NCBI GenBank assembly: GCA_947575235.1
Contig: CANPMT010000034.1
Span: 1 to 35,189 of the forward strand
Length of the DNA stretch: 35,189 nt
Direction: 5' to 3'
From: an uncultured Porphyromonadaceae bacterium
Lineage (GTDB): Bacteria > Bacteroidota > Bacteroidia > Bacteroidales > Muribaculaceae
A model generated the notes under the pieces. It did no database searches. It saw only the letters and a list, made by a program, of their open reading frames with translations, and had not been told where the DNA came from. The translations under genes were made by a program, and so were the position numbers. Shown here piece after piece: positions 1-11,803 of this stretch. How positions within the stretch are numbered: the first letter of the stretch is position 1; each line of letters starts with the position of its first letter.

Positions 1-3
1 TGA

Positions 4-1113
4 TTATCTACTGATATACAGCATCATGGATGTTATACATCGAAACACCTTATATGAGGGTGTGCCGTCGCCAAGGAGTTTGAAGGGGAGCGAGGGATTG
101 TCGATGCTCTGTGCCAGACGGGGGTCGCGTTTACTCAGTTCATCGGCCGGCATATCGGCCTCCGATCCGTAAGTGGGGCTCACCGCGGTGGGGAGACCGT
201 CGGCGCAAAGGTACTGCTCGAACATGGCGCGGCTCATTCCGGTGTAAGACTCCTCCATCTGGCGTGTATTGTTGTGCATCAGCAGTTTCGACTCATACAC
301 GCGTGGCATGATGCACTCGCTGTTGGTGGAGAGGTCTTCCTGGATGAAGAGGTTGTAGTAGTCGCTCTCCGGATGATTGTTGGTGTATACCTCATATCTG
401 CCGCTCTCGATGATCTCCTTGGAGGCTTCGGCGCATTCCTTGTAAATCTCCTCATAGTCGCCGAGATTATGATATTTACGGAATGAAGCCTCATATAGAC
501 AGATCCTCGACTTGAACGCCAGAGCGGCATACTTGTGGAGGCGTCCCACGGCATCCTGCGATGGGAGATGCTCTATGGCGAAATCGATATCCTCAAGCAT
601 ATGGGCGAAGACCACCTTACGGCTGTCGCGGCCGTTGTAGAGCTCGTCGGAGTCGATGTTGAGGTCGGTCTCATACCAGGGCACATCGCCGAAACGGCGC
701 AGTTTGTAGAAATATTCCCATGCGCGGAAGAAACGTATCACGGCCACCTGACGGTTGATCTCATCCTCCGACCCCTGGGCCTTCTGGTAACGCTGCATGA
801 AGAAATTCAGTGAGCGTATGTTACCCCAGTCGCCGCTGCTCCAGCCACCTCCGGAGGTGGGGATTGTCTCCTGGTTGAAGAGCCATGTGTTCGGTTTCTC
901 ATTCACGTAGCAGTCGCTCTGGTCGTCGGCTCCGGGACCCTGCGCTCCGGGCAACAGACCATAGAATCCGTTGGCGAAAAGCTCAAGATCGGTGACGTTG
1001 TTGAAGAAGGTCTCCTCAGAGATCGAATCTTCCGGATATAGGTCGAGTTTATCCTCGCATGAGGCGAAGAGTGCCGCCATGCAGACAGCTGCGATTTTTA
1101 TATATGGTTTCAT
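4..1113 (-). CDS. SusD/RagB-family glycan-binding lipoprotein, C-terminally truncated
   Basis: This is the surface partner of the TonB-dependent transporter encoded just upstream. SusD-family lipoproteins cap the SusC barrel and bind the incoming glycan. The 369-residue product has a lipoprotein signal ending in FASC (Cys19), then the typical SusD start (LDLYPEDSISEETFFNN) and the TPR-like helical body, including the AVIRFFRAWEYFYKLRRFGDVP stretch split around residues 123-145. Family members are usually about 480-600 residues and carry a conserved RYAEVLL-type segment in the last third, which is absent here. An in-frame TAA lies at 4-6 and a TAG in a second frame at 8-10, so the reading frame closes before the window edge. 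The gene may be broken by frameshift or nonsense mutation, or cut by a junction at the left edge. It starts 13 bp after the susC stop, so the two are co-transcribed. Confidence 0.85.
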   Translation of the reverse strand: MKPYIKIAAVCMAALFASCEDKLDLYPEDSISEETFFNNVTDLELFANGFYGLLPGAQGPGADDQSDCYVNEKPNTWLFNQETIPTSGGGWSSGDWGNIRSLNFFMQRYQKAQGSEDEINRQVAVIRFFRAWEYFYKLRRFGDVPWYETDLNIDSDELYNGRDSRKVVFAHMLEDIDFAIEHLPSQDAVGRLHKYAALAFKSRICLYEASFRKYHNLGDYEEIYKECAEASKEIIESGRYEVYTNNHPESDYYNLFIQEDLSTNSECIMPRVYESKLLMHNNTRQMEESYTGMSRAMFEQYLCADGLPTAVSPTYGSEADMPADELSKRDPRLAQSIDNPSLPFKLLGDGTPSYKVFRCITSMMLYISR

Positions 1114-1126
1114 CTGTATCGGATTA

Positions 1127-4100
1127 TTAAAGTGTTACGGTGAGTCCAACTGAGAATGATTTCTGGAGAGGATAAGAGCTGAGTCCGAGCGTCTCGGGGT
1201 CGTAGATATCGAAGAGATGGTCGATGGTGAAGAGATTCTGACCTGAGAAGTAGACGCGCAGGGTGTCGAATCCGGCTTTGCTTATCCATTTCGAGGGGAG
1301 GGTGTAACCTATGGTGAGGTTCTTGAGGCGGAAGTATGAGCCATCCTGCAGATAGCGTGTCTGGGTCTCGCGGTTTCCGGTGACATTGTCGTAGGTTGAG
1401 CGGGGGAAGTATGCGTCGCGGTTATCCTCTGTCCAGCTGTCGAGGGCATGTTTGAAGGGGACATGCCATTCGCTGCCGAAGCCCCAGAACTGGTTGCCGC
1501 CGAGCACCACGTCGCGTTTGCCGATTCCCTGGAAGAAGAGGTTGAGGTCGATGCCCTTCCATTCGGCGTTGACCTTTATGCCATAGGCATACCGCGGTTC
1601 GCTGTTGCCGATAACCTTACGGTCGCCGGGGTCGTCGAGAGTGCCTCTGCCGTAGGTAATCTTGCCGTCGTTGTTGAGGTCGGCATACTTGACGTCGCCG
1701 GGATACCAGCCACCGCCGTACACCTCGCTCTGGTCGGCATGGGCGGCCACCTCCTCCTCGCTCTGGAAGAGACCCTCAGTGACGAATCCCCATATCTCGC
1801 CCCATTCCTTACCCACATAATGGCTTGAGATAAGATTCTCGGGATTGTTGTATTTTGTGATTGTGGCCTTGTAGTCGGAAAGCACGAGACTCACATCGTA
1901 TGAGAGGCCGAAAGGGAGACGGTCGCGCCATCCGATATTCAGCTCCCAGCCGTCAGTGCGGAGGTCGGCTGTATTGGCCTGGGGGGCTCCCGTACCGAGC
2001 ACGGCGGGAAGCGGGGTGCCGTTGGTGACCATATCCTTGGTGATTCGACGATACCAGTCGAAGCTACCGAAAAGACGGTTGTTCAGGGCACCGAAGTCAA
2101 TACCGAAGTCCATCTGTTTCACTGTCTCCCATGTCAGGAAGGGGCTTACCAGACCGGGGGTTCCCACACAGGCTATCTTCTTGCCGTCGACAAGATAACC
2201 CATCTCGCCGTTGGCTCCCATAGTGGCTATATAGGGATAGTCGCCGCCGACCGACTGGTTACCGAGTTTGCCGTACGACCCGCGCAGTTTCAGCTCGTTG
2301 ACGTAGGGTATGACAGGCTCCCAGAAGCGTTCGCCCGAGAGGCGCCAGCCTAACGAGAATGAGGGGAAGAATGCGTAGCGTTTCCTCTTGGGGAATTTCG
2401 ACGAGCCGTCGTAGCGGCCGTTCACCTCAACAAGGTAGCGGTTGTCGTAATTATAATTGATACGTCCGAAATAACCCTCGGAGGCGGTGGCATGCTCGCC
2501 GCTGCCGTTATATTTCTCGCCGTAGGCCATACCCAAGGCTGCGACATCAGGACTGATAAGATTCTGACGCTCGGCATCAAACCACATCCAGTCATGGCTC
2601 TCGTAGTTGTAGCCTAAGAGCACCTTCACATTGTGAAGTCCGAAATCACGGGTATAGTCAGTGTAGATATTGAGAGCGTCGTAATAATTGTTGTCGTTGG
2701 TATACTTTACGGTGCTCGGGGTTATGTGGGGGAAGATGGTGGTGACATCAGGATTGGCGTAATGCTCCACAATCTCCTTGCCATGATATTTCTTATTGAT
2801 TGAGTAGATGTTGCGCGTGTAATCGGCGTTGATGTTCCAACCTTTGAGAGGCTGTATCCTCAATATCCCGGTGAGCCAGAGGTCATTCTCCTTATGCACG
2901 CGGCTTCCGGAGAGGGCCTGTGTGGCCACCATGTTTGTCCAGCTTCCCTGTCCCGAATAGTTGCCGTCGGGATGATACACCGGCATGAACGGGCGCAGGT
3001 CAGCGCCATAGAAGGCCGATTCCATCGAGTTGCTGTTAGAGCCATAGGGGGTGTCGCGGTTGGTGAAATTGTAGTTGGCCTTCATTCCGATGTTAAGCCA
3101 GGAGAGCACCTGTGAGCTTACATTCATCGAGGCGTTGAAGCGCTGGTATTTATCATCGTAATGTTTAAGCTGACCCTCCTGGTTGAGGAATCCGGCCGAG
3201 AAATAGTAGGTGGTCTTACCTGTGCCACCCGACACCGAGGCGTTATACTGCTGGGTGAGTGTGGTGGTCTTGCGGGTCTCGTTGATCCAGTCGGTATTTC
3301 CGCAATAGAGATATTTGTCGGGATTGGAGGGGTCGATATATACAGGGAGGTTATGCTTGGGGTCGGTGTAATAGGCCCAGATATGATCCATCTGCGTCTG
3401 GTCATAATAGTCGCTGCCACCCGAATTGCGGTTGGTGAGGTTATGGAAGTTGGCGAAGGTCCATGAATCCATATATTCCGGTATACGGGTGGGGCGGTTC
3501 CAGGAGAGGTTGGCGGTGAGTGTGAGTTTCGGTTTCTGCTCCTTACCCTTCTTGGTGGTGATGAGCACCACGCCATAGGCGGCCTGTGTGCCGTAGATTG
3601 AGGCGGAGGCGGCATCCTTGAGCACCGACACGCTCTCCACGTCAGCGGGGTTGATCATATTGGGGTCCATCTGCACGCCGTCGACAAGCACCAGTGGCCC
3701 GGAGGAATTTATCGAGGTGGTGCCTCGCACATTGAAGCCGAATCCCTTTCCGGGAGTGCCGTCGCTGGCCGAGATATTGAGGTTGCCTATAAGACCCTGC
3801 AGACCCTGGCTGAGGTTGGTTATGGGACGGTCTTCAAGTTCCTGGGCGGTCACGCCCGACACAGCTCCGGTAAGGTTCTCCCTCTTCTGTGTGCCGTAGC
3901 CCACCACGACAACCTCGCCGAGCGATTCGGATGTCTCCGTAAGGATGACGTCAAGGTTATCAGACTCGGTTGCGGTAACAGTCTTAGGGTCGAAGCCCAC
4001 CATCGAGAACATAATCTTATCCCCCTTTTTCGCGTCGATATTAAAATCACCGTCGATATCAGTCACGGTCATCTTCCCGGATGTGACGTTGCGTATGGTG

Positions 4101-4243
4101 ACGCCGATCAAGGGCTCACCGTCGCGGTCGGTGACGCGACCTTTCTCAGCCATGGCCGGCAATACGCCTGCCACGGCCATTCCCAGACACAAGGGCCATG
4201 CCTTCGGGATTCTTAAAGTTTTGTTAGCTTCAGATTTTTTCAT
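1127..4243 (-). CDS. SusC/RagA-family TonB-dependent outer-membrane transporter
   Basis: A TonB-dependent barrel that imports glycan fragments with its SusD partner. I chose the ATG at 4243 (1038 aa) because it opens a clean signal peptide (basic start, hydrophobic stretch, cleavage near AMA at residues 30-32); the longer upstream reading has no signal character. Then follow a carboxypeptidase-regulatory-like domain (about 34-103, with TVTDIDGDFNI), the conserved EVVVVGYGTQKRENLTGAVS segment (about 110-129) that leads into the plug, the plug itself (through the DAASASIYGTQAAYGVVLITT motif at about 210-230), and a long barrel ending in SVGLTVTL. Length and motifs are typical of SusC proteins. 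It is first in an operon with the truncated susD. The substrate is not shown by the sequence; the divergent fucosidase and beta-galactosidase suggest host-type fucosylated glycans. Confidence 0.95.
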   Translation of the reverse strand: MKKSEANKTLRIPKAWPLCLGMAVAGVLPAMAEKGRVTDRDGEPLIGVTIRNVTSGKMTVTDIDGDFNIDAKKGDKIMFSMVGFDPKTVTATESDNLDVILTETSESLGEVVVVGYGTQKRENLTGAVSGVTAQELEDRPITNLSQGLQGLIGNLNISASDGTPGKGFGFNVRGTTSINSSGPLVLVDGVQMDPNMINPADVESVSVLKDAASASIYGTQAAYGVVLITTKKGKEQKPKLTLTANLSWNRPTRIPEYMDSWTFANFHNLTNRNSGGSDYYDQTQMDHIWAYYTDPKHNLPVYIDPSNPDKYLYCGNTDWINETRKTTTLTQQYNASVSGGTGKTTYYFSAGFLNQEGQLKHYDDKYQRFNASMNVSSQVLSWLNIGMKANYNFTNRDTPYGSNSNSMESAFYGADLRPFMPVYHPDGNYSGQGSWTNMVATQALSGSRVHKENDLWLTGILRIQPLKGWNINADYTRNIYSINKKYHGKEIVEHYANPDVTTIFPHITPSTVKYTNDNNYYDALNIYTDYTRDFGLHNVKVLLGYNYESHDWMWFDAERQNLISPDVAALGMAYGEKYNGSGEHATASEGYFGRINYNYDNRYLVEVNGRYDGSSKFPKRKRYAFFPSFSLGWRLSGERFWEPVIPYVNELKLRGSYGKLGNQSVGGDYPYIATMGANGEMGYLVDGKKIACVGTPGLVSPFLTWETVKQMDFGIDFGALNNRLFGSFDWYRRITKDMVTNGTPLPAVLGTGAPQANTADLRTDGWELNIGWRDRLPFGLSYDVSLVLSDYKATITKYNNPENLISSHYVGKEWGEIWGFVTEGLFQSEEEVAAHADQSEVYGGGWYPGDVKYADLNNDGKITYGRGTLDDPGDRKVIGNSEPRYAYGIKVNAEWKGIDLNLFFQGIGKRDVVLGGNQFWGFGSEWHVPFKHALDSWTEDNRDAYFPRSTYDNVTGNRETQTRYLQDGSYFRLKNLTIGYTLPSKWISKAGFDTLRVYFSGQNLFTIDHLFDIYDPETLGLSSYPLQKSFSVGLTVTL

Positions 4244-4318
4244 GATGCTGTGGTTAGATATGAGTTTAATTTCATGGCCTCGCCTTCCTGACAGGGCCGG
4301 GCGGTTCTGAATACGCCG

Positions 4319-4346
4319 CAAAGTTATGCCACGCGGTATTACTCAA
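4319..4346 (-). promoter_or_regulatory. Putative promoter of susC-susD
   Basis: On the minus strand TAACTTTG (4326 to 4319) matches the Bacteroidetes -7 element TAnnTTTG exactly. A TTG at 4346-4344 could be the -33 element, but the 17-bp gap is shorter than the usual 19-21, as expected for an activator-dependent promoter. It predicts a 5' leader of roughly 70 nt. Confidence 0.55.
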
Positions 4347-4347
4347 T

Positions 4348-4432
4348 CGGTTAGCCGCAGGGTTAACAGCGGCGTTAACCCCCCGGAATTTCGTTAACCC
4401 AACTTTTTTAGCCATCTTTGCAAGCGGTTAAC
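4348..4432. promoter_or_regulatory. Cluster of GTTAAC sites between susC and the fucosidase (putative operator)
   Basis: The palindromic hexamer GTTAAC occurs four times in about 70 bp (at 4362, 4374, 4393 and 4427). The first two form a perfect inverted repeat, GGTTAAC-N6-GTTAACC (4361-4380). Weaker relatives lie at 4349 (GGTTAG), 4459 (GGTAAC) and 4470 (GTTAAT). The cluster sits just upstream of the susC promoter and upstream of the fucosidase -7 element, so one regulator could control both transcripts. No regulator of this locus is in the window. Confidence 0.5.
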
Positions 4433-4498
4433 ATATTTCCCCCACACTCCCTCCGGCCGGTAACCCGATGTTAATAGCGCCGATAATCCCGCGCATAT

Positions 4499-4506
4499 TA
4501 ACTTTG
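4499..4506 (+). promoter_or_regulatory. Putative -7 element for the fucosidase operon
   Basis: TAACTTTG matches TAnnTTTG and lies about 70 bp before the fucosidase start. I see no clear -33 TTG at the right distance, which fits an activated promoter. Confidence 0.45.
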
Positions 4507-4574
4507 CCGCAGGTTCTGGAAACACCTCTCTCCTCACCTTATTTAAGTTAAAAACCTCAACAACCCAACACCCC

Positions 4575-9598
<5,024 letters not shown>

Positions 9599-9650
9599 CC
9601 CTCCCAGTCCGGAACACGAACTGAGACAGTTATAGATCTAATCTAACAAA

Positions 9651-9705
9651 CCAAAGGCACGTCCCTGATTCCAATTTGAACGTAGGGACGTGCCTTTGGC
9701 ACGTT
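9651..9705. repeat. Dispersed palindromic repeat, copy a
   Basis: Perfect 16-bp inverted arms (9651-9666 and 9684-9699, CCAAAGGCACGTCCCT and its complement) surround an ATTTGAACGT core. The right half also folds on itself (ACGTGCC-TTT-GGCACGT). It lies between the convergent GH2 and serpin 1 genes, where the hairpin could stop transcription from both sides. The rest of 9599-9744 shows no gene. Confidence 0.75.
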
Positions 9706-9744
9706 GCCACAGCCCAGGCTGCGGCTGTATTGGTCATGACTTCA

Positions 9745-11007
9745 TCAGATATTGACGATGCGCCCCGAAAGAATCATCGCTCCAGTACTGTATTCGGTTA
9801 TGAAGAAGAAGAATGGCCGGTCTACCTTTACCTTATAACTTGGTCTCTTTACAACAGTATTCATCAAATCTCCCTCTGTAACTGCGGCAGCCTCCACACC
9901 TTTCTCACTTACACGCAACGATACACCCTGCGTATATAGTATATCACCACTCTGCGTAGGTGAGAACATGGTCATGTCAAGGCCTGATACAAGATTCCCA
10001 TGCCCGGTACCTGTCAGCATCTCACTCAGGTTGTTCTTACCCTCCACACTGAACTTCGGGAACGACACACTGAGATCACAGTCTCCTACATCGTTATTTT
10101 TTAAATTTTCAAGGAAAGTATTTGATACCATCTTTGTGGCATCCTCGATAGACATATCTGATGACGGAAGCAAGATGGTCATCTTATAAGCATAGTTGCC
10201 GAATGGTAGGTTAAACCATTCAAATCCATCATAATTTGAATACCGTGAAGCCTCCTTATACGTATACATCATCTCCACATTGGAATCTCCATCTTTACCA
10301 TGGAATGTTCCCGATACTGTGTTTTCTGGTTTGAATAAATCTTCTTCCCACATTCCGTTGAAGTAGAGCGCATTGAACAATACGGCAAGATTATCCGTGC
10401 TCAATTCCTCCATGAAGTTTGGAATCATACCTTTGGTTTTTGCGGAGCACCAGTTATTCATCTCTCTGACCGTAGCATTGTTGGCGGTTTCAAAATTGCG
10501 GGTGAGCATATCCGCCGAGAATTTAGATGAAATGACTGATGAATAATCCTGGGTCAAAGTGATATTCTTGGCATCATTGACCCAGATGGAATTTGCCAAT
10601 GCAAGATTAACCATGCCATCGGCTTTCGGAAGTTCCGAGAGAAGGACGGAGCATAACGAATTCAGGTTATCCAAATCTTCACACCCGAGGTAATCGGTGT
10701 AAGCTTTCGCTCCCACCTCATCCAATCCATTGGCAGCCATAGCCAGAACCATAGTTGCCGACAAAGGAGATACAATCACATTCTCAGACCCTCTCCCATT
10801 CGCGTCATTATATTTCATGACATCTGTTGAGAAGTCAAAATAAAAGTCACGCAATTCAGATGCCACTGCCCGTGTCTCCTCTGTAAGAGCAATCGGAGTG
10901 AGGGGTGTCTTAGTGCCTTTCCATTCTTCATCACCAGATGAACAGGCATTGAAAACAGCAAGAGATAACGCTGCCATTCCCAAAATGAAGCCATACGGTT
11001 GTTTCAT
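9745..11007 (-). CDS. Serpin-family protease inhibitor, lipoprotein (serpin 1)
   Basis: A serpin: a suicide inhibitor that traps serine or cysteine proteases after cleavage of its reactive-centre loop. 420 aa with a lipoprotein signal ending at Cys22 (VFNAC), followed by acidic residues (SSGDEE) like surface-export signals of Bacteroidetes. Core motifs are SPLSATMVLAMAANG (about 79-93), LANSIWVN, LFNALYFNGMWE and the C-terminal FFFFITEYSTGAMILSGRI. The hinge EKGVEAAAV (P17 to P9, from residue 368) is alanine-rich as in inhibitory serpins, though P14 is Val rather than the usual Thr/Ser. The scissile region DLMNTVVKRPS differs from serpin 2. Miropin of Tannerella is a known Bacteroidetes serpin. 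It is the second gene behind a small lipoprotein ORF and is more AT-rich than the flanking genes. Confidence 0.95.
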   Translation of the reverse strand: MKQPYGFILGMAALSLAVFNACSSGDEEWKGTKTPLTPIALTEETRAVASELRDFYFDFSTDVMKYNDANGRGSENVIVSPLSATMVLAMAANGLDEVGAKAYTDYLGCEDLDNLNSLCSVLLSELPKADGMVNLALANSIWVNDAKNITLTQDYSSVISSKFSADMLTRNFETANNATVREMNNWCSAKTKGMIPNFMEELSTDNLAVLFNALYFNGMWEEDLFKPENTVSGTFHGKDGDSNVEMMYTYKEASRYSNYDGFEWFNLPFGNYAYKMTILLPSSDMSIEDATKMVSNTFLENLKNNDVGDCDLSVSFPKFSVEGKNNLSEMLTGTGHGNLVSGLDMTMFSPTQSGDILYTQGVSLRVSEKGVEAAAVTEGDLMNTVVKRPSYKVKVDRPFFFFITEYSTGAMILSGRIVNI

Positions 11008-11033
11008 ATCAATATTATTTATTATTCATCTTA

Positions 11034-11200
11034 TTATTGGGGAATATATAAACTATGAGAAATATCATATATAAATTCTCCATCATCCCATACTCCAGTA
11101 GCAGACATCATGATATTACTATAATAGCTGCTGCCATCTCCCCAATTAACTGAAATTTTAATACCTTTTATTGAAGTGTCAATAAACTCGTTGGTAAATA
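11034..11200 (-). other. Open frame after the small lipoprotein gene; possible frameshifted C-terminal extension
   Basis: On the minus strand, in the +1 frame relative to the small lipoprotein gene, the frame stays open through its stop at 11179-11181 and ends with TAA at 11034-11036, 26 bp before serpin 1. The translation looks protein-like (for example ISVNWGDGSSYYS and TGVWDDGEFIYDISHS). A one-base slip near 11190-11210 would join it to the lipoprotein and give a product of about 100 residues. It could also be chance: about 55 open codons in AT-rich DNA is not proof. Confidence 0.3.
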
Positions 11201-11328
11201 CCTGTCGTATTCTCCAAGTCTAAACCTGAGGATAGCGGCAAGTATTGTTGTTCCAGACCATCTTGATTTTGACAGGCTGTCATTATCAGGACGGATCCAA
11301 CAATTGCAATGAAACTTCTTTTTCCCAT
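11179..11328 (-). CDS. Small lipoprotein preceding serpin 1
   Basis: Not a family I recognise. I start it at ATG 11328 (49 aa) because this gives a compact lipoprotein signal, MGKRSFIAIVGSVLIMTAC, with Cys19; an earlier in-frame ATG only adds a charged stretch that overlaps the promoter boxes. After the cysteine comes QNQDGLEQQYLPL, a short polar tail. The small lipoprotein before serpin 2 has the same plan: Cys at residue 19 followed by QxQD. It is the first gene of the unit driven by the shared two-box promoter at 11356-11390. It may be frameshifted (see the neighbouring open frame). Function unknown; a serpin partner or a surface-anchored peptide are both possible. Confidence 0.5.
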   Translation of the reverse strand: MGKRSFIAIVGSVLIMTACQNQDGLEQQYLPLSSGLDLENTTGIYQRVY

Positions 11329-11355
11329 TAAATGAATTTTTAGTTTAGTTTTTAT

Positions 11356-11390
11356 TATAGAGATAGTTTTTTTAATGAAATACTGCATCA
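11356..11390 (-). promoter_or_regulatory. Two-box promoter motif, copy upstream of lipoprotein-serpin 1
   Basis: On the minus strand TGATGCAGTAT (11390 to 11380), a 14-bp spacer and TATCTCTATA (11365 to 11356). The same two boxes with the same 14-bp spacer lie at 11523-11557 and 13175-13209. The spacer here is unrelated to the other two copies, so the boxes look conserved by function rather than by recent duplication. An A/T tract (AAAAAATTTT) lies upstream, as in the other copies. Confidence 0.65.
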
Positions 11391-11453
11391 GTACTACAAC
11401 AAAATTTTTTACATGTTACCATTTTAAGATATCGCCACTTAAGATGTAACCCT

Positions 11454-11480
11454 AACGTAGGGACGTGCCTTTGGCACGTT
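11454..11480 (+). repeat. Dispersed palindromic repeat, copy b (half element)
   Basis: AACGTAGGGACG followed by the hairpin ACGTGCC-TTT-GGCACGT. Only the right half of the ~60-bp element is present. It lies between the two divergent lipoprotein-serpin units. Outside this and the two promoters, 11389-11659 shows no gene. Confidence 0.7.
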
Positions 11481-11522
11481 ACCACACCGGCACAAACGAT
11501 TTTTTCAAAAAATTTCATATCA

Positions 11523-11557
11523 TGATGCAGTATCCGGAGGTTTTATATATCTTTATA
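11523..11557 (+). promoter_or_regulatory. Two-box promoter motif, copy upstream of lipoprotein-serpin 2
   Basis: TGATGCAGTAT (11523-11533), 14-bp spacer, TATCTTTATA (11548-11557), with TTTTTTCAAAAAATTTCAT just upstream. Nearly identical to the region before the sigma-barrel gene, including most of the spacer. It predicts a leader of about 100 nt before the small lipoprotein gene. Confidence 0.65.
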
Positions 11558-11559
11558 TT

Positions 11560-11604
11560 GTAAAGCATGACATCATTATCAATAACGGTAGTATCCGTTT
11601 ATGA
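11560..11604 (+). pseudogene. Remnant copy of the 5' end of the sigma-barrel gene
   Basis: Directly after the promoter boxes, the codons from 11560 read VKHDIIINNGS, matching VKRDININNRS at the start of the sigma-barrel gene (13212 onward), then stop at TGA 11602-11604. Similarity is lost soon after. This is what remains of a duplicated promoter-plus-gene-start segment now serving the small lipoprotein and serpin 2. It now acts as untranslated leader. Confidence 0.6.
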
Positions 11605-11659
11605 AATTTTTGATGGAGGCTGCGCCACAACCTTATCATATAACTAAACCGTTTTTATC

Positions 11660-11800
11660 ATGAAACGAAATTTCCATCTATTGCTGCTTGTCTTAGGCAT
11701 TTTGATATCTGGATGCCAGATGCAAGACACCGAGCCTCTTTTTTCGCAAGAGAAGTCGAACTTGTCATCGCTTGATAACTACCACCTTATAACCATATAG
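11660..11800 (+). CDS. Small lipoprotein preceding serpin 2
   Basis: A 46-residue product, too short for usual gene callers. MKRNFHLLLLVLGILISGC is a convincing lipoprotein signal with lipobox ISGC and Cys19. A 27-residue tail follows, beginning QMQDTEP. The stop TAG (11798-11800) is 3 bp before the serpin 2 ATG, so the two are surely co-transcribed and probably translationally linked. The small lipoprotein before serpin 1 has the same signal length and the same QxQD after the cysteine, arguing that the pair is a conserved unit rather than noise. Function unknown. Confidence 0.6.
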   Translation: MKRNFHLLLLVLGILISGCQMQDTEPLFSQEKSNLSSLDNYHLITI

Positions 11801-11803
11801 ATT

